Shown here in pieces: positions 1 to 7,487 of a stretch of DNA of 64,000 bases (positions are counted from its first letter, which is position 1; the number at the start of each line of letters is the position of its first letter). Below the pieces are notes generated by a model, which searched no databases, had not been told where the DNA came from, and was given only the letters and a program-made list of their open reading frames with translations. The DNA is from Alistipes sp. GTDB lineage: Bacteria > Bacteroidota > Bacteroidia > Bacteroidales > Rikenellaceae. The translations under genes were made by a program, and so were the position numbers. The stretch covers positions 1-64,000 of the forward strand of contig JAGAOZ010000005.1 of NCBI GenBank assembly GCA_017623505.1. Direction: 5' to 3'.

Positions 1-453
1 AGCATCTGTTGGGCGGATAAACATATTCTTTACGAAGTGTGCCTGCCAAGCTACCTCCATGATGAAACGAATCTTCAGACGTGAGTTCTCGTTTGCGCCG
101 CAGAAAGTATCCACTACGTAGAGCTTCTTGTTAGAGAGCTCCTTCGATGCCAACTCCTTCAATACGTCCCAAGTGTGCTGTGTTACAGGCTTGTTGTCAT
201 TCTTATACTCCTCTGAAGTCCACCATACAGTATCCTTTGTGGTGTCATCCATTACGAAGAACTTATCCTTAGGTGAACGACCTGTGTAAACACCTGTCAT
301 TACGTTTACAGCACCCATCTCGGTTACTACGCCCTTATCAAAACCTGTCAAACCTGGCTTTGTCTCCTCACGGAAAAGCTCATCGTACGAAGGGTTGTAA
401 ATCACCTCCGTTGTACCGGTAATACCGTACTTTGAAAGATCAATCTTTGCCAT
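1..453 (-). CDS. pckA: Phosphoenolpyruvate carboxykinase (ATP), N-terminal part
   Basis: The reverse-strand frame is open from an ATG at 453 to the window edge, giving the first 151 residues of a protein that continues outside. It starts [17 protein letters not shown] and contains the [14 protein letters not shown] segment typical of ATP-dependent PEP carboxykinase. It then has a conserved [19 protein letters not shown] stretch. The enzyme interconverts oxaloacetate and PEP with ADP/ATP. In anaerobic Bacteroidales it usually runs in the PEP-carboxylating direction, feeding the succinate/propionate branch. The nucleotide-binding and catalytic parts lie outside the window. It is preceded by a long repeat-containing intergenic region, so its mRNA leader may be long. 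Confidence 0.93.
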   Translation of the reverse strand, partial: MAKIDLSKYGITGTTEVIYNPSYDELFREETKPGLTGFDKGVVTEMGAVNVMTGVYTGRSPKDKFFVMDDTTKDTVWWTSEEYKNDNKPVTQHTWDVLKELASKELSNKKLYVVDTFCGANENSRLKIRFIMEVAWQAHFVKNMFIRPTDA

Positions 454-586
454 AATTTTTTACAATTTTATTTAGTTAAACTTCTTCTGCTCAAATTTCG
501 TGCGGTAAAGGCTTCTTTTCTTGTTTTCTTTCAAACCGAAGCTCTCTTAGCGGTAATTACTAATTACTAATTACCCATTGTATCAT

Positions 587-630
587 CCCGTCATTCCCCG
601 ACTCACGTGGTGAGGCGATGGGAATCTACC
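587..630. repeat. Intergenic hairpin repeat, copy 1
   Basis: The arms CCCGTCATTCCCCGA and GCGATGGGAATCTACC flank an inner stem CTCAC/GTGAG. ATTCCC and GGGAAT form an outer stem. Copy 2 at 1092-1135 has the same arms and a different but still perfect inner stem. The downstream purine-rich tail (to about 670) is also shared. Confidence 0.7.
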
Positions 631-782
631 TTTTACAAACTAAAAGATGAAAAGTGAAAACTAAAAACTACTTTTTATTGCAACTTTAGCAACCTTTAAT
701 TTCCCCTTGTTTCTCTAATCCAATTACTAATTACTCATTCCTAATTACTAATTGCTACGCAAAAGCCCCTTTTTCACCGATG

Positions 783-790
783 CAAAAGTA
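783..790 (-). promoter_or_regulatory. Possible pckA -7 box
   Basis: The reverse strand reads TACTTTTG, an exact TAnnTTTG box. No convincing -33 TTG lies 19-20 bases upstream. If used, the pckA leader would be about 320 bases and would include hairpin repeat copy 1. Confidence 0.35.
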
Positions 791-1007
791 GTAAAAGATT
801 TAGAATTGTGAAATAAATAACACTAAAATTTTTCAAAAAAATTAATTATTTTTCTTTTCTTTCCATAACTCATTAATTTCCAGACTCATATCAAAGTCTG
901 TATCTCTTATTCCCTCTTCGACTTCAGCACCCTTTATCCCCCTTTAGTAACCCTTAATAGCCCTTAGTTTCCATTATCCTCCCCTAACTCCCTCTCCCCT
1001 CAGTAAC

Positions 1008-1031
1008 GCGGGTAACTTTTTTACTACCCAC
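1008..1031 (-). terminator. Second terminator-like hairpin, diverged copy
   Basis: GCGGGTA and TACCCAC form a 7-bp stem with one mismatch around an AT-rich loop. Sequence and flanks resemble the hairpin at 1263-1286, so the pair looks like a local duplication downstream of the lipoprotein gene. Confidence 0.4.
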
Positions 1032-1091
1032 ATTACTAAAAGGTATTTTCTCAATTTTGAATTTTGAATCTTGAATTTTGAATTGCACAAG

Positions 1092-1135
1092 CCCGTCATT
1101 CCCCGACTTGCTCTGCAAGGCGATGGGAATCTACC
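1092..1135. repeat. Intergenic hairpin repeat, copy 2
   Basis: Same outer arms as copy 1 (587-630), with inner stem CTTGC/GCAAG around a TCT loop. The two inner stems differ at two positions on each side and both pair perfectly. A related CTGAAA-rich tail follows to about 1172. Confidence 0.7.
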
Positions 1136-1262
1136 GCTTACAAGCTGAAAGGTAAAATCTGAAAGCTGAAAACTCCTCATTCGTAGACTTTAGTCCCCTT
1201 AGCAACCTTTAGATTCTCTTAATTTCCCTCACTTCTCTACACTCCCTCCCCAAAAAAGCAAT

Positions 1263-1286
1263 GCGGGTAGCTTTTTTACTACCCGC
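1263..1286 (-). terminator. Terminator of the Asp/Pro/Asn-repeat lipoprotein gene
   Basis: A perfect 8-bp stem, GCGGGTAG/CTACCCGC, lies 24 bases past the stop codon of the reverse-strand gene. On that strand it is followed by ATTGC and six T residues. Confidence 0.65.
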
Positions 1287-1309
1287 ACTACCATTATCTC
1301 GGCAAAAGA

Positions 1310-2689
1310 TTAGAAGTTATATGTTAAACAAAGGTTTACTCCATCTTCTCCTTTAAGGCCTTCACTACGGGCGTCCATAACACCGAGTTGGCCATTCACC
1401 TCTATAAACGCGTACAAAAATGTCGGCCCATCGTGCCAATCAATCCCTTGTCCAGCATAGGCGTATAACGATTGCAAAGAAGATATAGCAAACAATTGTC
1501 TAACTAAGCCTGTTAGCTCTGGCTTAACAAGATTCATACTTACATATTTCTCTATTTCATATTGTGCACCCGATGAAAATTCTGCAACGTCATATAGTGA
1601 TAGTAAACTCCAACCTTCTGGAATAGAGTCTTTGTAAGCATTTAAATTTTTAAACAGCACATATCCAATATGTCCTGATGTGATTCTACCGTGGTAGCCC
1701 TCATCTGTGACACAATATACCCAACCTTCATTCTTACCATCATTATACCAATCGCCGAGTTTATACGGGCCGTGGGTTATTTTATCTGCATCAACAATGC
1801 CTCCGCCACCGGTGTTGTCGTCATCATCGTCATCGTCTGGACCCGGATTTGGGTCATCCGGATTTGGATTTGGGTTATCCGGGTCGTCAGGATTATCCGG
1901 ATTATCTGGGTCGTCAGGGTTGTCAGGATTATCCGGATTATCTGGGTCGTCAGGATTATCCGGATTGTCTGGGTCATCAGGGTCGTTGCCGCTACCGCCG
2001 CCACCCAACTCTCCAAAGTCGTGTGTCAGACAAATATTCGCAGAGCCGTTGTGTCCCTGACTATCAGCTACATAACACTCCATCCAGCCGCAATTTCTTC
2101 CTTCAAAAACTATATAAGCACCCTTATCTTCATCCATATACGCATAGTACATGTATTGTCCTGGCGAGAATGACTCGGTTGGAGATTTTAGCTCATCTTT
2201 AAGTAGAAAGAAATTTCCCGAATTGTTGATAAATGCTTCAGGGTCTTGTGTAAATTCACCCCACTCCTCAACGGTCGGTAATTTCCAACCCTCGCCATGC
2301 GACTTAGGAATTGCCTTGGCGTGCACATAAGATGTAGCATAACCCAGGTGGTCGGTCATAATCTTTCCCGCATAACCATCCTGCTCGACGTAATAGACGG
2401 TACCTTTATTTGTACCATCATTGTATTTATCTCCAACTTTATAAGGTGCCGATGTTATTTCATCATTCGGGTCATCAGGGTTGTCCGGATTGTCTGGGTC
2501 ATCAGGATTATCCGGGTCGTCCGGATTGTCTGGATTATCAGGGTCGTCTGGATTATCCGGGTCGTCGTTCGGATTATTTGGCTGCTCGTTAGGCTGCTTA
2601 TTAACCTCAGGCTCGGGTACATCCTTACCGCAGTATGAGAGCGTCATCAGCATACCTATAAGAATAATTGTAAAAATTCTCTTTGCCAT
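1310..2689 (-). CDS. Lipoprotein with two related domains joined by DPDNP linkers
   Basis: A 459-residue predicted lipoprotein: hydrophobic leader with lipobox LSYC at about residue 20, so probably membrane anchored. A linker of repeated DPDNPDD units covers roughly residues 40-76. Domain 1 (about 80-228) begins ITSAPYKVGDKYNDG and ends NICLTHDF. A second, longer DPDNP linker ends in a run of seven Asp (about 235-305). Domain 2 begins ITHGPYKLGDWYNDG and ends NLCLTYNF, so the two domains are diverged duplicates. Each contains a GW-rich EGWxL segment, reminiscent of DUF1566-like domains found in Bacteroidota surface proteins; that assignment is tentative. Function is unknown. The acidic linkers could act as rigid spacers or bind cations, which is inference. 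It stands alone and ends at a good terminator. Confidence 0.85.
   Translation of the reverse strand: MAKRIFTIILIGMLMTLSYCGKDVPEPEVNKQPNEQPNNPNDDPDNPDDPDNPDNPDDPDNPDDPDNPDNPDDPNDEITSAPYKVGDKYNDGTNKGTVYYVEQDGYAGKIMTDHLGYATSYVHAKAIPKSHGEGWKLPTVEEWGEFTQDPEAFINNSGNFFLLKDELKSPTESFSPGQYMYYAYMDEDKGAYIVFEGRNCGWMECYVADSQGHNGSANICLTHDFGELGGGGSGNDPDDPDNPDNPDDPDNPDNPDNPDDPDNPDNPDDPDNPNPNPDDPNPGPDDDDDDDNTGGGGIVDADKITHGPYKLGDWYNDGKNEGWVYCVTDEGYHGRITSGHIGYVLFKNLNAYKDSIPEGWSLLSLYDVAEFSSGAQYEIEKYVSMNLVKPELTGLVRQLFAISSLQSLYAYAGQGIDWHDGPTFLYAFIEVNGQLGVMDARSEGLKGEDGVNLCLTYNF
1846..1988 (-). repeat. Coding tandem repeat (DPDNP linker 2)
   Basis: Near-tandem units of 9 and 15 bases built from GTCGTCAGG, ATTATCCGG and ATTGTCTGG variants encode the second Asp-Pro-Asn linker of the lipoprotein at 1310-2689. 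Such tracts can change length by slippage. Confidence 0.75.
2467..2570 (-). repeat. Coding tandem repeat (DPDNP linker 1)
   Basis: The same unit type as at 1846-1988, encoding the linker between the lipobox and domain 1 of the lipoprotein. The units are in frame and keep the reading frame open on the opposite strand too, which explains several shadow ORFs. Confidence 0.75.
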
Positions 2690-2902
2690 AGTTATATGTA
2701 TTTTGCGTTAATATTCAAAAAGTTATTGATAGATATAGACTTTTTGCGACAGATAAACACCTGTCGCGATTCGCGATAACTAACTGTATCCCAAAGTTAT
2801 ACATAAAAATATTAATCGCAAAACATTTCTACATATATTTATGTAGTGTATATGGGGGGGGATTGGATGGACCAAGAGAAAACAGACAGATAGTCTGAGT
2901 CG

Positions 2903-4678
2903 TTATTGCGAAATTTTCACTAAGGCCTCGCGGTAGGCGTCGAGGATGCGTGACTTGGAGATAAAGCCCAGGTAGCGGTTGTCCTTATCGACCACAGGCA
3001 ACATCCAAGTATGTGTTTGCTTAAAACGTGGCATTATACTTTGCACCATTTCGTGTTCCAAGATGCGATATGGCGGCTGTATCATATAATATGTTATCGA
3101 ACGTCCCCACTTCTCCCGCTTGAACATATCTTCGCGTAGGTCGTCGAGCTGTACAACACCCAGCAGATGCCCGAAATTGTCAATCACAGGGAATATGTTT
3201 CGGCGTGCTGATGATATAATATGTATCACGTCGCCCAACGTAAAGTTCTCTTTCAGGCGGATAAAATCCGTCTCCATCAACTCGTCCAACTTAAGAAACA
3301 CAAAGACAGATTGGTCCTTGTCGTGCGTGAGCAGTTCGCCACGCATACGCAGCTGCTTGGTGTATATTGAGTCGCGGTCCAAACCATAGTTTACGGCAAA
3401 GGATATGCAGGCTACAATCATCAGAGGGATAAATAGCTCGTAGCCGTTCGATAGCTCTGCGATAAGGAATATCGAGGTCAGCGGAGCCTTCATCACGCCC
3501 GACATCACACCCGCCATGCCGACCAGCGTGAACGACACTATCGAGACGTGCCATCCCAAAACATTACATATCAGAGCCACTATTGCGCCCATAAACGCTC
3601 CCACGAATAGTGACGGTGCAAATGTTCCTCCTACACCTCCTGCGGCATTTGTAGTAGCCATGGCGACCACCTTGAAGAACATAATGCAGGCGACGTAGAC
3701 TATAAGTAACCACTCTACCTTGCTGAAGCCGTAGAAGAGCGAGTTGTCGAAAAGCTCCGTCGTATTGCCATGCATCAGAGCCATCATCCCCTCATAACCC
3801 TCGCCGTAGAGCGGAGGGAAGACGAAAATCAATACTCCGAGTATAACTCCGGCGACGCCCCATCGCGTATATTGGGATTTAATTTCCTTGATTTTACGCC
3901 CGACAAAGGAGTTTACCGATGTGAAGTAGTATGACATCAATCCGCAACATACACCCAATATGATATATAGAGGTATCTGCTTGATTATGAATACCTCCGA
4001 TGGGTCGAGTGATATGGCGAAGATAGGGTCAAAACCTCTGAACATCAGAGCAACCGTTGTCGCCGATATTGAGGAAATCAGCAGCGGTATGATAGATGTT
4101 GCCGTGATATCCAGCATCAGAATCTCCAGTACGAATACAACACCCGTAATAGGTGCTTTGAATATCGCTGCAACGGCGGCACCGGCACCACAGCAGAGCA
4201 GCAATGTAAGCTCCTTGTAGTTGAGTTTTGCCGCCTTACCGATGTTTGAGCCGATGGCTGCACCCGTTAAGACGATAGGTGCCTCAGGACCGACAGAACC
4301 ACCAAAACCAATCGTTGTAGCACCACCTACTACCGATGACCAGCAGTTGTGTGGGGCTATGCGCGAGTCTTTGCGTGACATGGCATACAGAACACGTGTG
4401 ACGCCCTCTGAAATCTCATCTTTGACGATATATTTGACAAACAGTGTCGCCAGGACGATACCGATAACGGGGTATATCAGGAATAAGAACTGAGCCTCGT
4501 TTGCCGGAAACCAAGTCACCAACGCCGAGCGTATGCCGTAGAGCAGCATCTCAAACAGACAGGTACCCAGACCTGCGGCAATGCCGACGACGACGGCGAG
4601 CACAGCCAGCATTTGGTTGTTGCTCAATCGTTTAGCTCGTCGGCTAAGCCATTGTGATATGCTCTCTATAAATCGCAT
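2903..4678 (-). CDS. ClC-family chloride channel/transporter with C-terminal CBS pair
   Basis: 591 residues. Many hydrophobic helices from about residue 22 to 445 form a ClC core. GSVGPEAP at about 127-134 carries the glutamate (E132) equivalent to the gating Glu of the GREGP motif, and GGTFAPSLFVG is the GxFxP anion-site motif. The segment after about 460 is a pair of CBS domains (PVIDNFGHLLGVV and PVVDKDNRYLGFI repeats), which usually bind adenine nucleotides and gate transport. Whether it is a channel or an H+/Cl- exchanger cannot be told. It lies 43 bases downstream of trpS on the same strand and may be co-transcribed. No terminator was seen after its stop. Confidence 0.9.
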   Translation of the reverse strand: MRFIESISQWLSRRAKRLSNNQMLAVLAVVVGIAAGLGTCLFEMLLYGIRSALVTWFPANEAQFLFLIYPVIGIVLATLFVKYIVKDEISEGVTRVLYAMSRKDSRIAPHNCWSSVVGGATTIGFGGSVGPEAPIVLTGAAIGSNIGKAAKLNYKELTLLLCCGAGAAVAAIFKAPITGVVFVLEILMLDITATSIIPLLISSISATTVALMFRGFDPIFAISLDPSEVFIIKQIPLYIILGVCCGLMSYYFTSVNSFVGRKIKEIKSQYTRWGVAGVILGVLIFVFPPLYGEGYEGMMALMHGNTTELFDNSLFYGFSKVEWLLIVYVACIMFFKVVAMATTNAAGGVGGTFAPSLFVGAFMGAIVALICNVLGWHVSIVSFTLVGMAGVMSGVMKAPLTSIFLIAELSNGYELFIPLMIVACISFAVNYGLDRDSIYTKQLRMRGELLTHDKDQSVFVFLKLDELMETDFIRLKENFTLGDVIHIISSARRNIFPVIDNFGHLLGVVQLDDLREDMFKREKWGRSITYYMIQPPYRILEHEMVQSIMPRFKQTHTWMLPVVDKDNRYLGFISKSRILDAYREALVKISQ

Positions 4679-4721
4679 ATTAGGGTGCGTGCAGTTAAGG
4701 CATTAAGTCACTGTTAATAGA

Positions 4722-5810
4722 CTATTTTGCGCGATACATCTCAGACTGCTGACGTATCAGCTCGCTATCCTCAAAATAGTTTATCTTCATAGCACGACGC
4801 ACCAAGTTAAGGGTCTCGGCAGCCTCTGCGCGAGCCACGTCGCAACCCTTCTTCAAGATTTCGTAAACACCTTCAATATCTTGCTCGTACTCCTTGCGTC
4901 GTTGGCGAATAGGCTCCAACATCTGCTCCAATACAGCATAAAGGAACTTCTTAACCTTCACATCGCCCAGACCACCGCGCTGATAGTGTGCTTTCAGTTC
5001 GTCAAGCGAGCTGTACTCTGGCAGGAACTCCGCAAAGTGTTCGCAGCAAGAGAAGGCATCCAGATATGTAAATACGCAGTTACCCTCGATACAACCTGGG
5101 TCCTCAATGCGGATATGGTTAGGGTCTGTATACATGCTCATAACCTTCTTACGCAGGTCTGCGCTACTGTCCGAGAGGTAGATACAGTTACCGAGCGACT
5201 TGCTCATCTTTGCCTTGCCATCCGTTCCTGGAAGACGCTTGCAGGCAGAGTTTGTTGGCAACAGAATCTCTGGTTCAACGAGTACAGGCCCATATATCGA
5301 GTTGAATTTGTGTACAATCTCGCGTGTCTGCTCTACCATTGGCTCTTGGTCGTCACCTGCTGGAACTGTCGTTGCGCGGAAGGCTGTAATATCCGAAGCC
5401 TGCGAGATAGGGTAGGTGTAGAAACCTACCGGAATAGATTTTCCGAACTCTCGCATCACAATCTCGCTCTTCACTGTCGGGTTACGCTCCAAACGGGCAA
5501 CTGTTACCAAATTCATATAATAGAAAGCCAGCTCGGTGAGCTCTGGTACCATACTCTGAATGAAGATGTTAGACTTTGTAGGGTCTATGCCACAAGAGAG
5601 GTAATCCAATGCTACTTCGATGATATTTTGGCGAACTTTCTCAGGGTTGTCGGCGTTGTCTGTCAGAGCTTGAGCGTCGGCAATCATGATAAATATTTTT
5701 TCAAACAATCCCGAATTTTGCAGCTCAACACGCTGGCGCAAAGAGCCGACATAGTGTCCTAAATGAAGCTTACCTGTTGGACGGTCACCCGTCAAAATCA
5801 CTTTTCCCAT
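4722..5810 (-). CDS. trpS: Tryptophanyl-tRNA synthetase
   Basis: A 362-residue class Ic aminoacyl-tRNA synthetase charging tRNA-Trp with tryptophan. The ATP-binding HIGH signature appears as GKLHLGH at about 13-19 after the start MGKVILTGDRPTG, and the KMSKS loop as AKMSKSLGN near residue 200. The length is slightly above the roughly 330-350 usual for bacterial TrpS. The first ATG on this strand gives the expected N terminus. It is divergent from oxyR across a 187-base gap; no clear reverse-strand TAnnTTTG box was found there. Confidence 0.95.
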   Translation of the reverse strand: MGKVILTGDRPTGKLHLGHYVGSLRQRVELQNSGLFEKIFIMIADAQALTDNADNPEKVRQNIIEVALDYLSCGIDPTKSNIFIQSMVPELTELAFYYMNLVTVARLERNPTVKSEIVMREFGKSIPVGFYTYPISQASDITAFRATTVPAGDDQEPMVEQTREIVHKFNSIYGPVLVEPEILLPTNSACKRLPGTDGKAKMSKSLGNCIYLSDSSADLRKKVMSMYTDPNHIRIEDPGCIEGNCVFTYLDAFSCCEHFAEFLPEYSSLDELKAHYQRGGLGDVKVKKFLYAVLEQMLEPIRQRRKEYEQDIEGVYEILKKGCDVARAEAAETLNLVRRAMKINYFEDSELIRQQSEMYRAK

Positions 5811-5943
5811 AATATCCTGTGGTAGGTTCTATAAAATTAATAAATATTTACGTTTTTATTTCACTCTGCACACCCCTTGCCGGGGCATACCAAACCTCAA
5901 ATTAGCTACAAAACTAACAAATTTTGTCTGATGAGCCAAAAAA

Positions 5944-5975
5944 GTTGCCATCTATAATTTTTTTTTATACTTTTG
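5944..5975 (+). promoter_or_regulatory. oxyR promoter
   Basis: GTTG at 5944-5947 and TACTTTTG at 5968-5975, spaced 20 bases, match the Bacteroidota -33/-7 pattern. The predicted start of transcription is just upstream of the ATG at 5998. Confidence 0.6.
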
Positions 5976-5997
5976 TCGTGGATTACAATGTGTGCTT

Positions 5998-6906
5998 ATG
6001 ACAATTATACAACTTCAGTATCTGATCGAGGTGGCGAATTGCGGTAGTTTTTCGGCCGCTGCGGATCATTGTTTTGTGACTCAACCATCGTTGAGTATGC
6101 AGGTGAAAGCCCTTGAGGATGAGTTAGGTGTGATTCTTTTAGACCGTTCTAAAAAACCTGTTATCCCGACTGAGGCAGGAGCGGTTGTTATCGCTCAAGC
6201 TCAGGAGACTCTGCGTAATTACAACTACATCAAGGAGTCTGTTGCCGAGTTAAAGGGTGTTACGGCAGGTAAGCTGCGTTTGGGTGTTATTCCGACCATT
6301 GCGCCATACTTGTTGCATAAGTTCATCCCAACGTTTGTAAAGAATTTCCCGAAGGTGGAGTTGGAGATTCGCGAAATGGTTACGGCTGATGTTGTCGAGG
6401 CTTTGAGCCACGACCGCATCGACGCTGCTTTGGTGGCAAGCGGAACCTGTGGAGATGGCGTTATAGAGAGGGACTTGTTTAGTGACAGATTCTATGCATA
6501 CGTGTCGCCATCCAATCCACTCTATGAGCGTTCAAATGTCCGTTTCGAGGATATTGATTTGAAGGATTTGGTGCTGTTGAGTAAGGGTAACTGTATGCGT
6601 GACCAGATTATGGAGTTGTGCCTGGCACGTAGAGATATGCCTGCTAACTACTACTTTGAGTCGGGCTCGCTCGATACGCTGATGCGTATTGTAAACTGTA
6701 CGTCGGCTATGACCATTATTCCTGAGATGGCTTTGGAGTACATCCCTGCGGATCGCAAGTCGCAGGTTAAGACTCTGGCTAAGGGGGCAACCTCTCGTCG
6801 AATAGCTATTGTGGTGCGCCGCACCTACGTTAAGAACTCGATTATCAACGCTTTGGAGCGTACAATACTCGATTGTGCAGGCTCACTGCAGAAATTTATG
6901 CACTAA
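5998..6906 (+). CDS. oxyR: OxyR, LysR-type peroxide-sensing regulator
   Basis: 302 residues. The N-terminal winged helix-turn-helix (about 1-60, FSAAADHCFVTQPSLSMQVK) is followed by a LysR substrate-binding domain. The redox pair is visible: C199 in GNCMRDQ and C208 in IMELC, with the same numbering and spacing as the sensing cysteines of E. coli OxyR. This makes OxyR more likely than another LysR member. It should activate catalase, peroxiredoxin and Dps genes on disulfide formation, though no such targets are nearby. The ATG at 5998 was chosen over the in-frame GTG at 5992 because it gives the standard MTIIQLQYL start. Confidence 0.92.
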   Translation: MTIIQLQYLIEVANCGSFSAAADHCFVTQPSLSMQVKALEDELGVILLDRSKKPVIPTEAGAVVIAQAQETLRNYNYIKESVAELKGVTAGKLRLGVIPTIAPYLLHKFIPTFVKNFPKVELEIREMVTADVVEALSHDRIDAALVASGTCGDGVIERDLFSDRFYAYVSPSNPLYERSNVRFEDIDLKDLVLLSKGNCMRDQIMELCLARRDMPANYYFESGSLDTLMRIVNCTSAMTIIPEMALEYIPADRKSQVKTLAKGATSRRIAIVVRRTYVKNSIINALERTILDCAGSLQKFMH

Positions 6907-6934
6907 GCCTCGGCGAAGTTTACCAACGAAAAAA

Positions 6935-6969
6935 GCGGATTAGGTTTTGGCCTAATCTGCATTTTTTTT
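6935..6969 (+). terminator. oxyR terminator
   Basis: GCGGATTAGG and CCTAATCTGC form a 10-bp stem (one G-U pair) followed by a run of eight T. Confidence 0.85.
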
Positions 6970-7032
6970 GCTATTATTGTCTTTGTGCAATTAATAAGTG
7001 ACAAATAGTTTTTATTTTCAATAAAAAGTGTG

Positions 7033-7040
7033 TACCTTTG
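7033..7040 (+). promoter_or_regulatory. Probable -7 box of the rsfS-ftsH-cdsA-psd operon
   Basis: TACCTTTG, 28 bases before the rsfS ATG. The -33 region is T-rich without a clear TTG. Confidence 0.5.
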
Positions 7041-7067
7041 CGTGGTTATATGTACTGATTTTTTACT

Positions 7068-7418
7068 ATGGAAAAATTAATTGAAACAATCGTATCTGCA
7101 ATTCAAGATAAGAAGGGTCAAAATATCGTCTCTTTGGATTTGACGGGTTTCGACGGCGCAATATGTTCACATTTTGTAGTTTGTAATGCAGACTCTACCA
7201 CTCAGGTCTGTGCGATAGCCGATGGTATCGAGCAGGAGGTGTTGGAGAAACTCGGACAGAAGGTGTGGCGTATCGAGGGTCAGCAGAATGGTTTTTGGGT
7301 AGCTATTGACTACTTGGATGTTGTTGTTCACATCTTCCAGAGCGAGTTGCGCGACTTTTATAAGTTGGAGGAGTTGTGGGCTGATGCACCTTTGAAGCGA
7401 TACGAATACGAATTATAG
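7068..7418 (+). CDS. rsfS: Ribosome silencing factor RsfS
   Basis: A 116-residue member of the RsfS/Iojap family, which binds L14 on the large subunit and blocks subunit joining in starvation. Full family length is present. The motif-bearing core includes CSHFVVCNADSTTQVCAIADG and the closing segment VAIDYLDVVVHIF, with an aromatic patch DFYKLEELW near the C terminus. It is the first gene of a run into ftsH, a common Bacteroidota pairing, with a 69-base gap. Confidence 0.93.
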   Translation: MEKLIETIVSAIQDKKGQNIVSLDLTGFDGAICSHFVVCNADSTTQVCAIADGIEQEVLEKLGQKVWRIEGQQNGFWVAIDYLDVVVHIFQSELRDFYKLEELWADAPLKRYEYEL

Positions 7419-7487
7419 TTTTTTGAGCGTTATTCTGTATGGTTGCCACATTGGCGGCGCGAAACAGAGATTTATTAATTGGTTAAG

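Larger units (their letters stand above)
454..1309. other. Intergenic region with several repeat families, no gene
   Basis: About 850 bases between two reverse-strand genes hold no credible ORF; the 68-codon frame at 974-1180 is made of repeat sequence. The region contains AATTACTA runs (553-577 and 721-753), two copies of a hairpin repeat (587-630 and 1092-1135), each followed by a purine-rich AAACTGAAAA-like tail, a run of AATTTTGA units (1053-1085), and two related terminator-like hairpins (1008-1031 and 1263-1286). A TACTTTTG box on the reverse strand at 783-790 could start pckA transcription. Confidence 0.75.

Noticed and set aside
974..1180. 68-codon reverse-strand ORF before pckA
   Set aside because: Composed of intergenic repeat units, including hairpin repeat copy 2.
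1691..2202. Forward-strand ORFs (60-160 codons) across the DPDNP repeat region
   Set aside because: They are the complement of low-complexity repeats in the lipoprotein gene; the products are Val/Ile/Arg or Gly/Ser repeats with no gene features.
1846..2570. Possible CRISPR-like repeats
   Set aside because: Units are 9-15 bases, contiguous and in frame with an ORF, without spacers.
4881..5762. 293-codon forward ORF opposite trpS
   Set aside because: Antisense shadow of trpS, whose motifs are intact.
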